Shown here piece by piece: positions 1-12,768 of a DNA stretch of 64,000 nucleotides. The stretch is from Flaccisagitta enflata (lineage: Eukaryota > Chaetognatha > Sagittoidea > Aphragmophora): positions 17,112,001-17,176,000 of the forward strand of contig OZ231127.1 in assembly GCA_965153355.1 (NCBI GenBank), given 5' to 3'. Made by a program: the position numbers and the translations under genes. Each line of letters opens with the position of its first letter. Positions within the stretch are counted from its first letter, which is position 1. The notes below the pieces were generated by a model. That model had not been told where the DNA came from. It did not search any database and worked only from the letters and a program-made list of their open reading frames with translations.

Positions 1-456
1 ATGAGAAGACCTTGTGTTTGTCTTCACCCAGAGGGAAAACAAAGGGGAAGAAGAAATAAACAAGGCCGGATACACGGGCCAAGACGGTGCGCCGAGCGTT
101 ATTTATTCATAGCTATCCCTAGCTCCATCAGACCTATCCCTAGCTCTATCAGACCATTCCTAGCTCTATCAGACCTATCTCGCCGGGCATTATTAATCCA
201 TAGCTATCCCTAGCTCCATCAGACCTATCCCTAGCTCTATCAGACCATTCCTCGCTCTATAAGACCTATCCCGAGCTCTATCAGGCCTCTCCCGAGCTCT
301 ATCAGACCTTTCCCAAGCTCTATCAGACCTATCACCAGCTCATCAGACCTATCACCAGCTCATCAGACCTATCCCCAGCTCTATCAGACCTATCCTAAGC
401 CCTATCCGACCTATTACCAGACCTATCCGACCTATAAGACCTAACCGTAGCTGATT
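1..456. repeat. degenerate ~20-bp minisatellite (CTATCAGACC type)
   Basis: From about 109 onward the sequence is a head-to-tail array of the unit AGCTCTATCAGACCTATCCC with many small changes (CATCAGACC, CCTAGCTC). Bases 60-83 match the end of interspersed family B (CAAGGCCGGATACACGG), so a fragment of that family abuts the array. Open frames across it are by-products of the repeat. Confidence 0.8.
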
Positions 457-1075
457 ATATTAGTATCATTTACGATATATATGATATGATATATGATATG
501 ATATATGATATGATATATAATATGATATATGATATCTGATATATGATATAATATATGATATATGATATGATATTTGATATGATATGATATGATATATGAT
601 ATGATATGATATATGACAGGATATATGACAGGATATATGATATGATATATGATATATGATATGATACATGATATGATATATGATATGATATATGATATGA
701 TATATGTTATGATAAATTATATGATATAATATATGATATGACATATGATATGATATATTATATGATATATGATATGATATTTGATATGATATATGATATG
801 ATATATGATATGATATATGATATGATATATGATATGATATGATATATGATATGATATATGATATGATATATGATATATGATATATGATATGTGATATGAA
901 ATGATATATGATATGATATATGATATATGATACATATGATATGATATATGATACATATGATATGATATATATGATATATATGATATGATATATATGATAT
1001 ATATGATATGATATATATGATATCATTTATGATATATATCATTTATGATATATATCATATATGATATATTAGTAT
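457..1075. repeat. AT-rich (ATATGATATG)n satellite-like array
   Basis: About 600 bp built from ATATGAT and ATGATAT words with occasional ACAGG or TTTGAT variants. It reads as overlapping Ile/Tyr/Ser/His-rich frames on the minus strand, which are artefacts. The array stops sharply before family B copies. Confidence 0.9.
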
Positions 1076-1079
1076 CATT

Positions 1080-1206
1080 TTTGATGAACGAAATGAGTTT
1101 TCTATTGATTTCAAACATTTTTAGCGATTTTTCATTCGAGCATGACCGACGGATGGACGGACGGACGGACAAAGCTTCTTATAGAGATGCTATGGCGCAT
1201 CTAAAA
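1080..1206 (-). mobile_element. family B interspersed element, divergent copy (B2)
   Basis: Contains a GACGGAC-type short repeat (1145-1170) followed by the family's terminal hairpin, AGATGC (1185-1190) paired with GCATCT (1197-1202), then AAAA. The stem differs from the common AGTCGCG/CGCGACT stem at paired positions, so the hairpin is kept although its sequence is not. Confidence 0.6.
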
Positions 1207-1357
1207 ATCATCCTAGCATATTTTTGAATCATTTCCAGTGATTTTTGCTTCTTTTCGAGATTTTCAACTCGAGCGTGACGTGACCGACCAACCGACCAAC
1301 CGACCGACCGACCGACAGACAGAGCCTCTCATAGAGGTGCTATGGCGCACCTAAAAA
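1207..1357 (-). mobile_element. family B interspersed element, divergent copy (B3)
   Basis: Lies directly after the preceding copy in the same orientation. Shows the CCGACCAACC repeat (about 1280-1318) and a terminal hairpin AGGTGC (1335-1340)/GCACCT (1347-1352) followed by AAAA. Relative to the neighbouring copy one base pair of the stem is changed on both sides (A-T to G-C). Confidence 0.6.
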
Positions 1358-2410
1358 CAATAACAAATTCAAACGAAAGTATGAAAGTTGATGGACTGCC
1401 CTTCTTTAAGCATGGATGGATGAATTGATCATGGATCATGGATGAGTGGATGGCCGGATGGATAGCGCATAGCTCAGACTACGGCTTTGAATTTGACAGT
1501 CAAGAAAAATCTCTACAAGGGGTATTTGCAGGATCTGCGAGAGAAAAAAAATCAATCATAAAGCGGCTGGGAAAGGGGGATTTGTACCCTGACACCTGTT
1601 ACTTCCCATATTCCATAAAAAAAAGAATCTTTTTTTTTCTTTTTTAAAAAACTTTTATCTTTCTCATTTTTCTTAACTAATTCAGTTTTTTTAAATCAAT
1701 TTTTCCATTATTTATCTCTCATTTTTTCATGAAGTAAGTCAGCTTATCTTTCCTATCCCTCATGAGTTAATGGAGTCTCAGTGTCTGCCTTTCTCTCTTT
1801 CATCTCGTTTTATCTTTCTGGGTGTCATTTGGTCAAAAACTGAGCTATCTGTAAGATTGTCTGTCTCTGTCTGTTTCTGTCTGTCTCTGCATCGCATAGC
1901 TACTCCCTCGCAATGGCTCAACGAGCGATAGTCCAACATAACATCCAATGTAACTTACAGTGTAAAATAGTCATCCAATCACCCACCAATGTAACTTATT
2001 GAACACAACGAGAATGAGGATTGTCAGCACGCACACAGCTATTTGGAGTTTGTCAAAACTCGAGGAAGGTATTTAATTTTCTTGATTTTATTTGACAAAT
2101 TGATATCTAGTAATAAAAGTTTTTCTATTTTTGTCTGGGACCCCGGGCTACTGGGTTGCCACGGAAACTTAAATGATCTTTTGATTGCGTAACTACTAAT
2201 TTATCACCATTTAAAGCGAGAAGCAACAGCGCCTAGACATGTTATAATTTCCCTCCTCCAAAAATTCCAAGTCGAATTTGCGTCATATTCGCCATCATCG
2301 TTGATTTCGATTCACCCTCTCGCTCTCCTCGTCCTAATCAGTGCCCTTGCATAATGAAGTTCTGACTCTGACGATGTCCCGGGTAAACAAAAAGGAAAAC
2401 AAATCGTCAT
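1358..2410. other. non-repetitive stretch, nothing recognised
   Basis: Mixed-complexity, AT-leaning sequence with short T-rich tracts near 1620-1720. No frame carries a recognisable protein and no RNA gene is apparent. Confidence 0.5.
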
Positions 2411-2432
2411 CATAGTTGTCATCATCAGGTTC

Positions 2433-2468
<36 letters not shown>

Positions 2469-2669
2469 GTCGTCGTCAGCGTCATCGTCCTTTCCTTTTT
2501 TCGCCTTGTACACAACGCACTAATATAGGCTGTACCGCGTTGACTTGAATCTTTGCAGGAGTCCTTTTGACTATAAACTCGAGTTGCGTCAGTTTCGTCG
2601 TCCGTCGTTTCCGTCATCGTCGTTGTCGTTGTCTTCGTCGTCGTCGTCGTTTCCATCGTCGTTGTCGTT

Positions 2670-2710
<41 letters not shown>

Positions 2711-3190
2711 TATCGACTCATCGTCTTCTTCTTCGTCGTCGTCATCGTCATCATTCTCGCCATCCCAGGCGCCCCCTAGGCCCCTGTCGTCGTCCTCCTC
2801 CACAATGACGTCTATATCATCGCCATCCACTTCTTCATCGTCTTCATCATCATCGCCGCCGTCTTCATCATCGTCATCGTCGTCATCCTCACTAACGTCG
2901 TCATCGTCGTCATCCCAGGCGCCCTCGTTGTTTCCGCCGCAGTCAATTTCGTGTTCGTGTTCGTCGATTTCGTCATTCATCGACGTCGTCATCTTCGTCG
3001 TCATCGTCATCGTCGTCGTCGTCGTCGTCACCGTTATCGTCACCGTCGGCGTCGTCATCATCATAGTCATTTCAGGCGTTGTTCTCGACGTCACCGTCGT
3101 CGTCATTGTCGTCGTCATCATGGTCATTTTCATTTTCTTCGTCATTGCCATCGTCAACGTCGTCGTCGTCATCGTCGTCGTCGTTGTTGA
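2411..3190. repeat. imperfect (TCG)n/(TCA)n trinucleotide region
   Basis: A pure (ATC)n run (about 2425-2470) passes into long imperfect TCG/TCA repeats with a few unique islands (GGCGCCC near 2768 and 2920). All three frames on both strands stay open (Ser-, Arg- or Asp/Thr-rich), which is expected for a stop-free trinucleotide repeat and is not evidence of a gene. Confidence 0.85.
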
Positions 3191-3454
3191 TGACGGTTCC
3201 CGAATCCTGAACATGACTTTCTCTCTCTTTAGACTTGTCTCTCTCTAGAATGTTGCAGCATCCCATTGCAACGCGCAAATTTGTCGCCCGCATCTTTTTA
3301 TTTTCTTCTTTTCTTTTCTTTTCTTTTTTTTTCTTCATCTTTTTCCTCTAAATTCATCTTTTTCTGACTTCTTTGATGTTCTTTAATACTTTCCCGCGTT
3401 CTACGAAAGTCAATGAAAGACGCTCGTCTCAGTCATCGCAGTTTTGTACTCTCC

Positions 3455-3496
3455 TTTCTTTTGTTCTCTCTTTCTTTCTCTCTTTCTTTCTTTCTC

Positions 3497-3532
<36 letters not shown>

Positions 3533-3548
3533 TTTTTCTTTCTTTCTC

Positions 3549-3615
<67 letters not shown>

Positions 3616-3640
3616 ATCTGTCTTTCTTTTTTTCATTCTT
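3455..3640. repeat. (CTTT)n microsatellite
   Basis: Nearly uninterrupted CTTT units with a few CTCT and TTTT variants. Confidence 0.95.
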
Positions 3641-4268
3641 TCTTCCTCGCCTGATGTTTTTGTCTACTGGTCGTGATCGTGTTTTTTTTCAGACGGTATT
3701 AAAAAAAGTTTAAAAGTTAAAAAGAAATAAAAAAGGATTAAAAAGGATGGATATCATCACTTCATCATTGATAAACGACAGAATCAAAACCTTTAAAGGA
3801 CATTTCGTCACTTTTGGCATCGTTTTTACAAATTGGATACAAATCCTGCACATGTTACAAGATCGCGACATGTCTGACCTATTTCAATCTGATCAGATGA
3901 AGAATTGTGAAGATGCATTAATTGGAGAAATAAGAAAAAAGTTTTGAGATACTAGAAAAAAAAACAAAAGAGGAAAATCGATTAAAACTCGTGCGCCAGC
4001 GTAATAGTACAAATTATAACTCAAGTTAAAATTTACGTCACAAGTTTAAAAAGGAAGGATTAAAAAAAAAGAAGAAAAAGAAATCGATATTCACAAATTT
4101 AAATTTAAGCCTCTTCACATTAAAAGCCTTTCTCCCATGTGGCAAAATGGCAAAATGGATTATCAATAACTCAAATTTGAAAAGGTTTATGGTGTTGCAT
4201 TTTCGCCCCTTGCTCTGACTTTTTTGTGTGTGCGCATTGGCTTGTTTATAAACGTGGTCCAACGATTA

Positions 4269-4269
<1 letters not shown>
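3641..4269. other. non-repetitive AT-rich stretch
   Basis: No supported gene. The short frame at 3747-3947 (66 codons) has no recognisable motif. Confidence 0.5.

Positions 4270-4358
<89 letters not shown>
4270..4358. repeat. (AC)n microsatellite
   Basis: Uninterrupted AC dinucleotides; a second AC tract follows within 200 bp. Confidence 0.97.
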
Positions 4359-4359
<1 letters not shown>

Positions 4360-4548
4360 GCATTTAATATGCAACGCACGAAGCGCTCAACTCTCTCAAA
4401 GACCGTTCATCGCTTTAGCATTGCTTTTACGAGCAACAATGGTTTTCGCTTACTCCAGCAACAACAACAACAACATCAATAACAACAACAAAACTAAAAG
4501 AAAGAAACATTGGCATTGCTACAACCACTTCTCCAACTCTTCATGTTG

Positions 4549-5937
<1,389 letters not shown>

Positions 5938-6124
5938 CAACAAGACCTCAGTCGCATGCAGGTGGGCAGGAGTAGTGATAGAAAGGTCACCATAGCATTT
6001 GGGCAGGAGCAGTGAGCTCAAAAAGCTCAAAAATGCCGATTAAGTAAAATGGGGACTGATAGACCAACCAACCGACCGACAGACGGACAAAGCAGGGTGC
6101 AGAGTCGCGTAGCAGGCGACTAAA
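5938..6124 (-). mobile_element. family B interspersed element (B4)
   Basis: Begins AACAAGACC, carries the body words GGTGGGCAGG and GGGCAGGAGCAGTGAG, a CCAACCGACC short repeat, and ends in AGTCGC/GCGACT followed by AAAA (about 6099-6124). The GGATACACGGC segment near the start is deleted. Confidence 0.75.
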
Positions 6125-6589
6125 ATTTTTTTTCTCCACCTTTTCACCTTGCTCCGCACACACAGCAAGGCATCTATGTTTTTGTTGTACATGCACGCGG
6201 CTAAATCCGTGCACGTAGCAAACCTAGTGCACGCAGCAAACTCTGCGAAGGCGGCTTTAACATAATGCATGCAGCAACTCAGCTTTTTTTTCATTCACGC
6301 CAACAGAGGGCGGCCGAAAGCGCGGAAGCCTGAACAATGGCGTCTATCGGATTGGAATAAATGGATTACTGTTAATCAAATTTGTCGACACTTGGCGCTA
6401 TCTCTTGGCGCTATCTCGTGGACGGTGTTCATTTATTCTTTCGCAAAGTCGTAAATCAAGGTTTTCTTTTTCTTTTTCTTTTTGTTTCCTTCTTTCTGTC
6501 TACATTCCCTTCTTCTGTTTGTTTCCATTTTTCTTCGTCCTACCTTGTTTCTCTTTTCTCTCTTTTTTACTTTTTTTTTCAGCCCTTCT

Positions 6590-6612
6590 TTATTTCTTTC
6601 TTTCTTTTTTTT

Positions 6613-6711
<99 letters not shown>

Positions 6712-6721
6712 ATCTTTCTTC

Positions 6722-6756
<35 letters not shown>

Positions 6757-6760
6757 TTTT

Positions 6761-6822
<62 letters not shown>

Positions 6823-6824
6823 TT

Positions 6825-6868
<44 letters not shown>

Positions 6869-6960
6869 TCATTCTTTTTTTTTCTTTCTTTCTTTTTTTC
6901 TTTCTTCCTAATTTCCTTCCTTCCTTTCTTCCTTCCTACCTTTCTTCCTTCCTTCCCTCC
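6590..6960. repeat. (CTTT)n microsatellite with CCTT tail
   Basis: CTTT units with scattered CCTT, TTTT and CTAT variants, grading into CCTT after 6900. Phe/Leu/Ser frames across it are artefacts. Confidence 0.95.
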
Positions 6961-6963
6961 TTT

Positions 6964-7066
6964 GAATAATTCATTAATTCATTAATTCATTAATTCATTA
7001 ATTCATCAATTCATTTTACATTAATTCATTTATTCATTAATTCATTAATTCATTAATTCAGTTCTC
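6964..7066. repeat. (AATTCATT)n octanucleotide repeat
   Basis: About a dozen ATTCATTA units immediately after the CTTT array. Confidence 0.85.
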
Positions 7067-7885
7067 CATTTCATTCCTCCCTTCATCCTCTCTTTCTTTC
7101 CGTCTCTCCTAACTTTCCTTCTTTCCTCTTTGCTCTTTTATCTGCAGCCTTGAGGCATACATGAATCAATCACAGTAGCATTTGAATATCCGAGCGGAAC
7201 TAACGACCGAAACGCATGACTACGGATGCTTTCACTGATGAATGAAGACGACTCGACTTATCATTGGAAAATGGTTTTGAGATGATACAAACAGGCTCAC
7301 TTAAGAACACACTAACATCAACATACACTAACATACAAACACAAGCACACATACACACATGCATACACACATAGATACATGCCATTTAAACCAACGTTCA
7401 CATAAATACTTACAAAGAAAAAAATACTTATAATACTTTTAAAAATACTTATAATACTTAAAAGAAAAAAAAACTTTTTAGAAAAAGAAATCAATTCCAT
7501 ATCTTTTCTTTTCTCTTTTTTTAAGTTTACAACTACTTAGCCTCACTTTATCATTAAATCTAAATCCTCTTCTTACCAAGTTGTCAGAAATTTATACATT
7601 ATTCATCACTACTTAATCGTTTGTTCTAAAGGCTGAAAGAAGAATTTTTTGTTATCAAAAACATCCGTTTTGCACTTTTCTGTAGTGTTTTTTACAATTT
7701 ACAAAAACAAATAACACTTCAAGATCATATGAGGTTTAAACCGGCCAAACATCTAAGTTAAAACACCAGGGCTGAAAAAATACACACAATAACATAAACG
7801 AAATCAAGAAACTGCATCCAACTACGGAATGCAATAATGGATATAACATCTCCAGTGGGTATCTAACCAACTGTCACCTACAGTA
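7067..7885. other. non-repetitive stretch, nothing recognised
   Basis: Short ACACATAC-rich patch at 7320-7380 and A-rich tracts near 7410-7500. No gene supported. Confidence 0.5.
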
Positions 7886-8068
7886 TTAGTCGCGAGCTAC
7901 GCGACTCTACACCCGACTTTGTTCGTCCGTTGGTTGGTAGGTAGGTTGGTTGGTTGGTCGGTCCGCCACATTTTACTATTGTCATATTTTTTCGGTCCAC
8001 TAGTGATTTCAAATACGGCCCCCTGCCTACCCCCACGGGACTGGGGTAGCCGTGTATCCGGCCTTGTT
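7886..8068 (+). mobile_element. family B interspersed element (B5)
   Basis: Begins at hairpin AGTCGCG-AGCTA-CGCGACT (7887-7905), then CTACACC, a GGTTGGT tetranucleotide-type stretch, a body with CCCCTGCC, and the end GGTAGCCGTGTATCCGGCC plus TTGTT. Near full length (about 180 bp). No coding capacity. Confidence 0.85.
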
Positions 8069-8340
8069 GCCTTAGGAGCATAGTTATTTTTTTTCATTTA
8101 TGCACACAAAAAGGGGAGAAAAAAGCGATTTTATGCTGTCAAAGCGAGAGAAAATAGTTTTCCTTTCAAAAGTCGAAATTGAAAAAAAAAATGATGATAA
8201 TTCTGTCTAAAAAAGGAAAATGCAAAAGGGCTGGAAAGAGCTTGAAAGGCAAAGTCGAAAGGGAATTATGGCAGTGCAGCGATGCCAGTTGACAATGACC
8301 CAGATAAAGAACGAAAACATAAAAGGAGAAAACGACTGCG

Positions 8341-8579
8341 ATGAGGAAAAAGAAGAAGGAGAAGAAGAAGGAGAAGAAGAAGAAGAAGGAGAAGAAGAAG
8401 AAGAAGAAGAAGAAGAAGGAGGAGAAGAAGAAGAAGAAGAAGAAGAAGAAGAAGAAGAAGAAGAAGAAGAAGAAGAAGAAGAAGAAGAAGAAGAAGAAGA
8501 AGAAGAAGAAGAAGAAGAAGAAGAAGAAGAAGAAGATGAAGAAGAAGGAGAAGAAGAAAAAGAAGAAGAAGAAGGGAAG
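8341..8579. repeat. (GAA)n microsatellite
   Basis: Long AAGAAG run with a few GGA interruptions, followed within 10 bp by a CAA array. The Glu-rich then Gln-rich open frame 8220-8780 crosses both and is a repeat artefact. Confidence 0.95.
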
Positions 8580-8585
8580 AATGAG

Positions 8586-8586
8586 G

Positions 8587-8669
<83 letters not shown>

Positions 8670-8670
8670 G
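8586..8670. repeat. (CAA)n microsatellite
   Basis: Uninterrupted CAA units (about 28). Confidence 0.97.
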
Positions 8671-8695
8671 TCACATGGGTGCAGGGGAGGAACGT

Positions 8696-8719
8696 CAGGG
8701 ACGTCGGCCGACGTCCCTG
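8696..8719. repeat. 24-bp perfect palindrome
   Basis: The sequence is its own reverse complement over 24 bases, centred on GGCC with GACGTC arms on each side. It lies just after the CAA array. Confidence 0.8.
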
Positions 8720-9007
8720 TTTGTCGGACTTACACCCCTGTCGGACTCAAGCCTATGTAGAAAAAGAAGGCAAAAATTAAAAAGAATGAGAAAAGAATAA
8801 ATACAGGAGGAGAAAAAACCTACTTTGGGAAAGGATGAGAGAGAAAATGTGTTTTCCTATCAATTTAGGCTGTAATTTCTTGTATGAGAATGTAATTTAA
8901 GATTAGAAAATATTGAATCAGTTATAAACCCTTTCAGGCTTGAAGCTAAGTCGGACTTGAAACTGGTTACCGACGGCCCTTTGAGATTTCGTGCCATACA
9001 CTTATAA

Positions 9008-9018
9008 GTCAACAACAA

Positions 9019-9103
<85 letters not shown>

Positions 9104-9139
9104 AACAACAACAGCAACAGCAACAGCAACAACAACAGC

Positions 9140-9192
<53 letters not shown>

Positions 9193-9193
9193 C
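9008..9193. repeat. (CAACAG)n/(CAA)n microsatellite
   Basis: Starts as CAACAG hexamers and becomes CAA with scattered CAG. Thr/Ala-, Gln- or Asn-type frames across it are artefacts. Confidence 0.95.
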
Positions 9194-10082
9194 GTCCGGA
9201 GAAAAAACAAGAAGAAAAAGCAAGAGATTCCAACCAAATCTTTTTCCCTTTCAATTCGTTGGGCGAGAATCGTTGTTGAGCGCAAATCGATAATCTGACG
9301 GATTAAGGCAACGCTTGCTTGCTTTTACTCTCTTCCTGTTACTTGTCTAGAAAACCTAAGAAGTCCACGCTACCGTCACGAAAACCACGTTTCTAAAAAG
9401 AGCTTAACTGGGAGTTGGGAATGAGCAGAAATACAGTGTAATTGAACGAGAGGTCCCCACTCTGATCTGTAGATGTTTACCATGATTTAAATGATTTTAT
9501 GCAGATATGAGGACGAACAACACACCATGAAAAGGGTGAACTTACACGATGAACTCGACTGAACAAGGACTGATGAAAAGATTTGCCTATAGCCAATTAA
9601 CATTCTTGGGAATTCACTGATTGAGCAAGGGAAGAGGAAAAGATTTCGTTTTAGTTAAATACATAGTCCCCTAAATGTGGTCAAATGGGGACAGAACAAG
9701 AAGTCAGAAACTCACGTATGACGTGTTACAATGAGACACAAGTTAATACACTCACATCTGTAATAACCATTGATCATTTAAGAAAAACACACATTTTCTA
9801 TCAAAACAAACCCGTACGGAGTTAACAGGCGGAGCTAATACATTCACTTTTATTTCTTGCGGAAGATATCTTAAACGTTGATGAGCACAAATTGCGAAAA
9901 GAAAACTAGTGCTTTGAGTCTTCTTTTAAATAAAAGAATTCTATTTCTGAAAAAATTATGATAATGCAGTTAAACTCGAGTATTAATGAATCCACATGCA
10001 CAAAAGACGCAAACAGGTACAGTCGCACAAACACATTCGGAATTGAAAAGTCAAGAAGTCACATGAAGAAGTTTTGCGGAAG
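9194..10082. other. non-repetitive stretch, nothing recognised
   Basis: Unique-looking AT-rich sequence without a supported gene. Confidence 0.5.
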
Positions 10083-10548
10083 CAGCGCAGCGGAGTGAAG
10101 GCAACTGAGTGCGGAGTGAAGGCAGCTGAGAGCGGAGTGAAGGCAGCTGAGAGCGGAGTGAAGGCAACTGAGAGCGCAGTGAAGGCAGCTGAGAGTGGAG
10201 TGAAGGCAGCTGAGAGCGGAGTGAAGGCAACTGAGAGCGGAGTGCAGGCAGCTGAGAGCGGAGTGAAGGCAGCTGAGAGCGGATTGAAGGCAGCTGAGAG
10301 CGGAGTGAAGGCGACTGAGAGCAAAGTGAAGGCAGCTGAAAGTGGAGGGGAGGCAGCTGAGAGCAGAGTGAAGGCAGCTGAGAGCGGATTGAAGGCAGCT
10401 GAGAGCAAAGTGAAGGCAGCTGAGAGTGGAGTGAAGGCAGCTGAAAGCGGAGTGAAGGCAGCTGAGAGCGGAGTGAAGGTAGCTGAGAGCGGAGTGATGG
10501 CAGCTGAGAGGGGAGTGAAGGCAGCAAAGAGCGGAGTGAAAGGGGTCA
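10083..10548. repeat. 21-bp minisatellite (about 22 units), coding-periodic
   Basis: Head-to-tail GGAGTGAAGGCAGCTGAGAG-type units of 21 bp. Because 21 is a multiple of three, frames stay open on both strands; on the plus strand it reads as repeated VKAAESG heptads (frame 10074-10562), on the minus strand as TPLSAAF. Unit changes include gains of charge (ESK, ESR) and are not obviously biased to silent sites. I see no upstream signal peptide, splice signal or promoter that would make it a gene; treated as a minisatellite. Confidence 0.8.
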
Positions 10549-10725
10549 TGAACTTGGCATAGTTTCTCCATCATTCTGACTTGTGAGTCGTTCTTGTCTT
10601 ATGTTGCGAAACGGATTCCCTCTGCTGACCTCGTCACTGACCAGAACAGAAACGCCTTTACGGGCAACGGACAAAATGGTGCATATGTGACTTATCCAGT
10701 GATGTGTGTATTGATTATTGAGATA

Positions 10726-11511
10726 ACGGGTCATCCATCTGAGTTGTCGGATTTTGTAAAGCTTTTATTCACTGATGCCTAAAGTCATGTACTAAAGAGT
10801 ATATATTGACGTTTTTGTATCGAACTTTTCTCTATTTTGATCAAATAGTTTGTCTTTAACATGGGTTCAAAATAAAACCTCATGTTTCCTCACTAAGCAG
10901 ATTTGCCATGAAAGTTTTTCATATTAGTATTACATTACTTTTTTTTAAACAATTTGAGCTCTGTGAAATGATTTTTAACAAAAAGGCCAGCAGTATTCCT
11001 GATTTCCACGAAAATTTTGACCAATGGGATAACAATCTACTTGACCAAGATGGTTAAAATTTTGATGCAAAAAATGTTAAGATGTACTCTATCAGATTAG
11101 ATTGATTTCAAATCAGGCCTGTATATCATTGAGTTCCCCCCCCCCTTTTGGGGGGGAAATCAAAGGGTTTGGAGATGGGGAAGGAAATCAGAGGGGGAAA
11201 AAAAGAGAAAAAAAAGAGAATTTGGGGAAAATATAACAGTACCAAATGATAGATGCTAGTCAGTGAAACACAATCTATTTAAACTATCTCTATTTAAACC
11301 TTAACTACTCTGTTTTATTGCTTTATGAGGAAGAAAATCAGATTTTAAAACGCGACGCGTCACGTCGCGGGGAAGAAAATCAAAAGCGGGGAGAAAAAAA
11401 ATCAAAAGCGACTCAATTATATACGTATACACCCCTGTTTCAAATGCATGACTTCCACCATTTGTGAGTGAAAGCTTAACAGAATTCGATATCTCAGGTG
11501 GATGACCCGGC
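10726..11511. mobile_element. foldback/MITE-like element with ~65-bp inverted ends
   Basis: The left end (CGGGTCATCCATCTGAG, 10727 on) reappears as its reverse complement at the right (CAGGTGGATGACCCGG, to 11511). Pairing continues inward through an AAGCTTT block and an ACTCAC/GTGAGT block with about 80% identity. Near its centre (11135-11159) lies a C10-TTTT-G7 hairpin. No transposase frame is present, so it would be non-autonomous. Confidence 0.6.
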
Positions 11512-11858
11512 ACAAATTGAAAATGGTCCAAATGATGTAGTAAATTTTAAAAAAAAGAAAGAATAGAAAAATAACCAACTCAATATATTAAAAGTCTTTA
11601 TTAAGTTGCACACATTTCCACGTGGCATCTTTGCACTTTTTTCCTATGAGCAGCTCTAACAACCAACACTGGATTTTGCCACTGGTCAGCCTCATCTTAT
11701 CATCTGCGCTCGTGGAGTTTCGTCACTGATCACAATCACCTACCATCATTAAGTTTTATCACTGACTCTGCCATTGCCATTTGCCATTAGCCAAAAACCG
11801 TCACAACACGACTTACCACATGTGCGCATGCGTACAGAAACGCATTCCTACAACTAAA

Positions 11859-11861
<3 letters not shown>

Positions 11862-11900
<39 letters not shown>

Positions 11901-12312
11901 TTCCTAGTGTCCATTTTTCGTCCTTGCTGTTTTTTCGTCCATTTCCTTCCTCCTTCCATGGCTGGTCCTCTCTTTTAATCCCCTTAGCAAGTCGTTTTTC
12001 TTTCCTCTTCCTCCTTTTCAGTCTTTCCTTTTACTTTTTTTATCCTTCTACTCTTCCTCCTCCTCTTCCTCCTCCTCCTCCTTCTTCTGCTTCTCCTCCT
12101 TCTCCTCCTTCTGTTCCTCCTTAGTTTCCTCGCTCAAGTAAGTTAACCTTGAAAATGTTCTTCGCCTTCTAGAGATAAGAGAAAAAGGTTTTTTTCAGTC
12201 ATTCAGATGATTTTTTCCCCTCCCCTGCCTCTCTTTTTTCTTTACCTTCTTTCCCTGAGTATTATTTTGATTCTATCTCTCCCTCTACCTCTCTCTGCCT
12301 CTGTCTCTGTCG

Positions 12313-12367
<55 letters not shown>

Positions 12368-12417
12368 GAAAAAAAGCTCGACCATTGCCATGCCTGAACA
12401 TCCGGTTATGGACAAGC

Positions 12418-12471
<54 letters not shown>

Positions 12472-12478
12472 TTCTCCG
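11862..12478. repeat. pyrimidine-rich region with (TC)n tracts
   Basis: Three (TC)n arrays (about 11862-11902, 12317-12365, 12420-12468) in CT-rich sequence. No gene recognised in 11512-12768. Confidence 0.85.
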
Positions 12479-12727
12479 TCTCTCCTTCTGCTATGAGCAT
12501 TTCTTTCTTTCTCTGTCTTTTGTACAATTTCTCTCCACTCACTCTCCCTTCTCTCACAAGGCGACATATTTCTCATTCACTCATATCAAAGAGAAACCGG
12601 GATTAATAAGGACTATGAAGGAATTATGCCAGTGCACAAGCCTGATCCACCCGCGCAACTGTCGAGTAAACAGACTCGCTTCGTCTTCAGCGTCAAATGT
12701 GCCAAAAATACTTCGTTGCTTCCTTCT

Positions 12728-12758
<31 letters not shown>

Positions 12759-12768
12759 GGCTCTCTCT

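Noticed and set aside
457-1075. Centromeric or telomeric satellite
   Set aside because: The array is only about 600 bp of degenerate ATATGAT, with no higher-order structure and no known telomere unit.
2312-3214. 300-residue minus-strand frame rich in Thr, Asp and Met
   Set aside because: It spans the (TCG)/(TCA) trinucleotide region, where stop codons cannot easily arise; all other frames are open too.
8220-8780. Glu-rich then Gln-rich 186-residue frame
   Set aside because: Produced by adjacent GAA and CAA microsatellites; flanks show no coding character.
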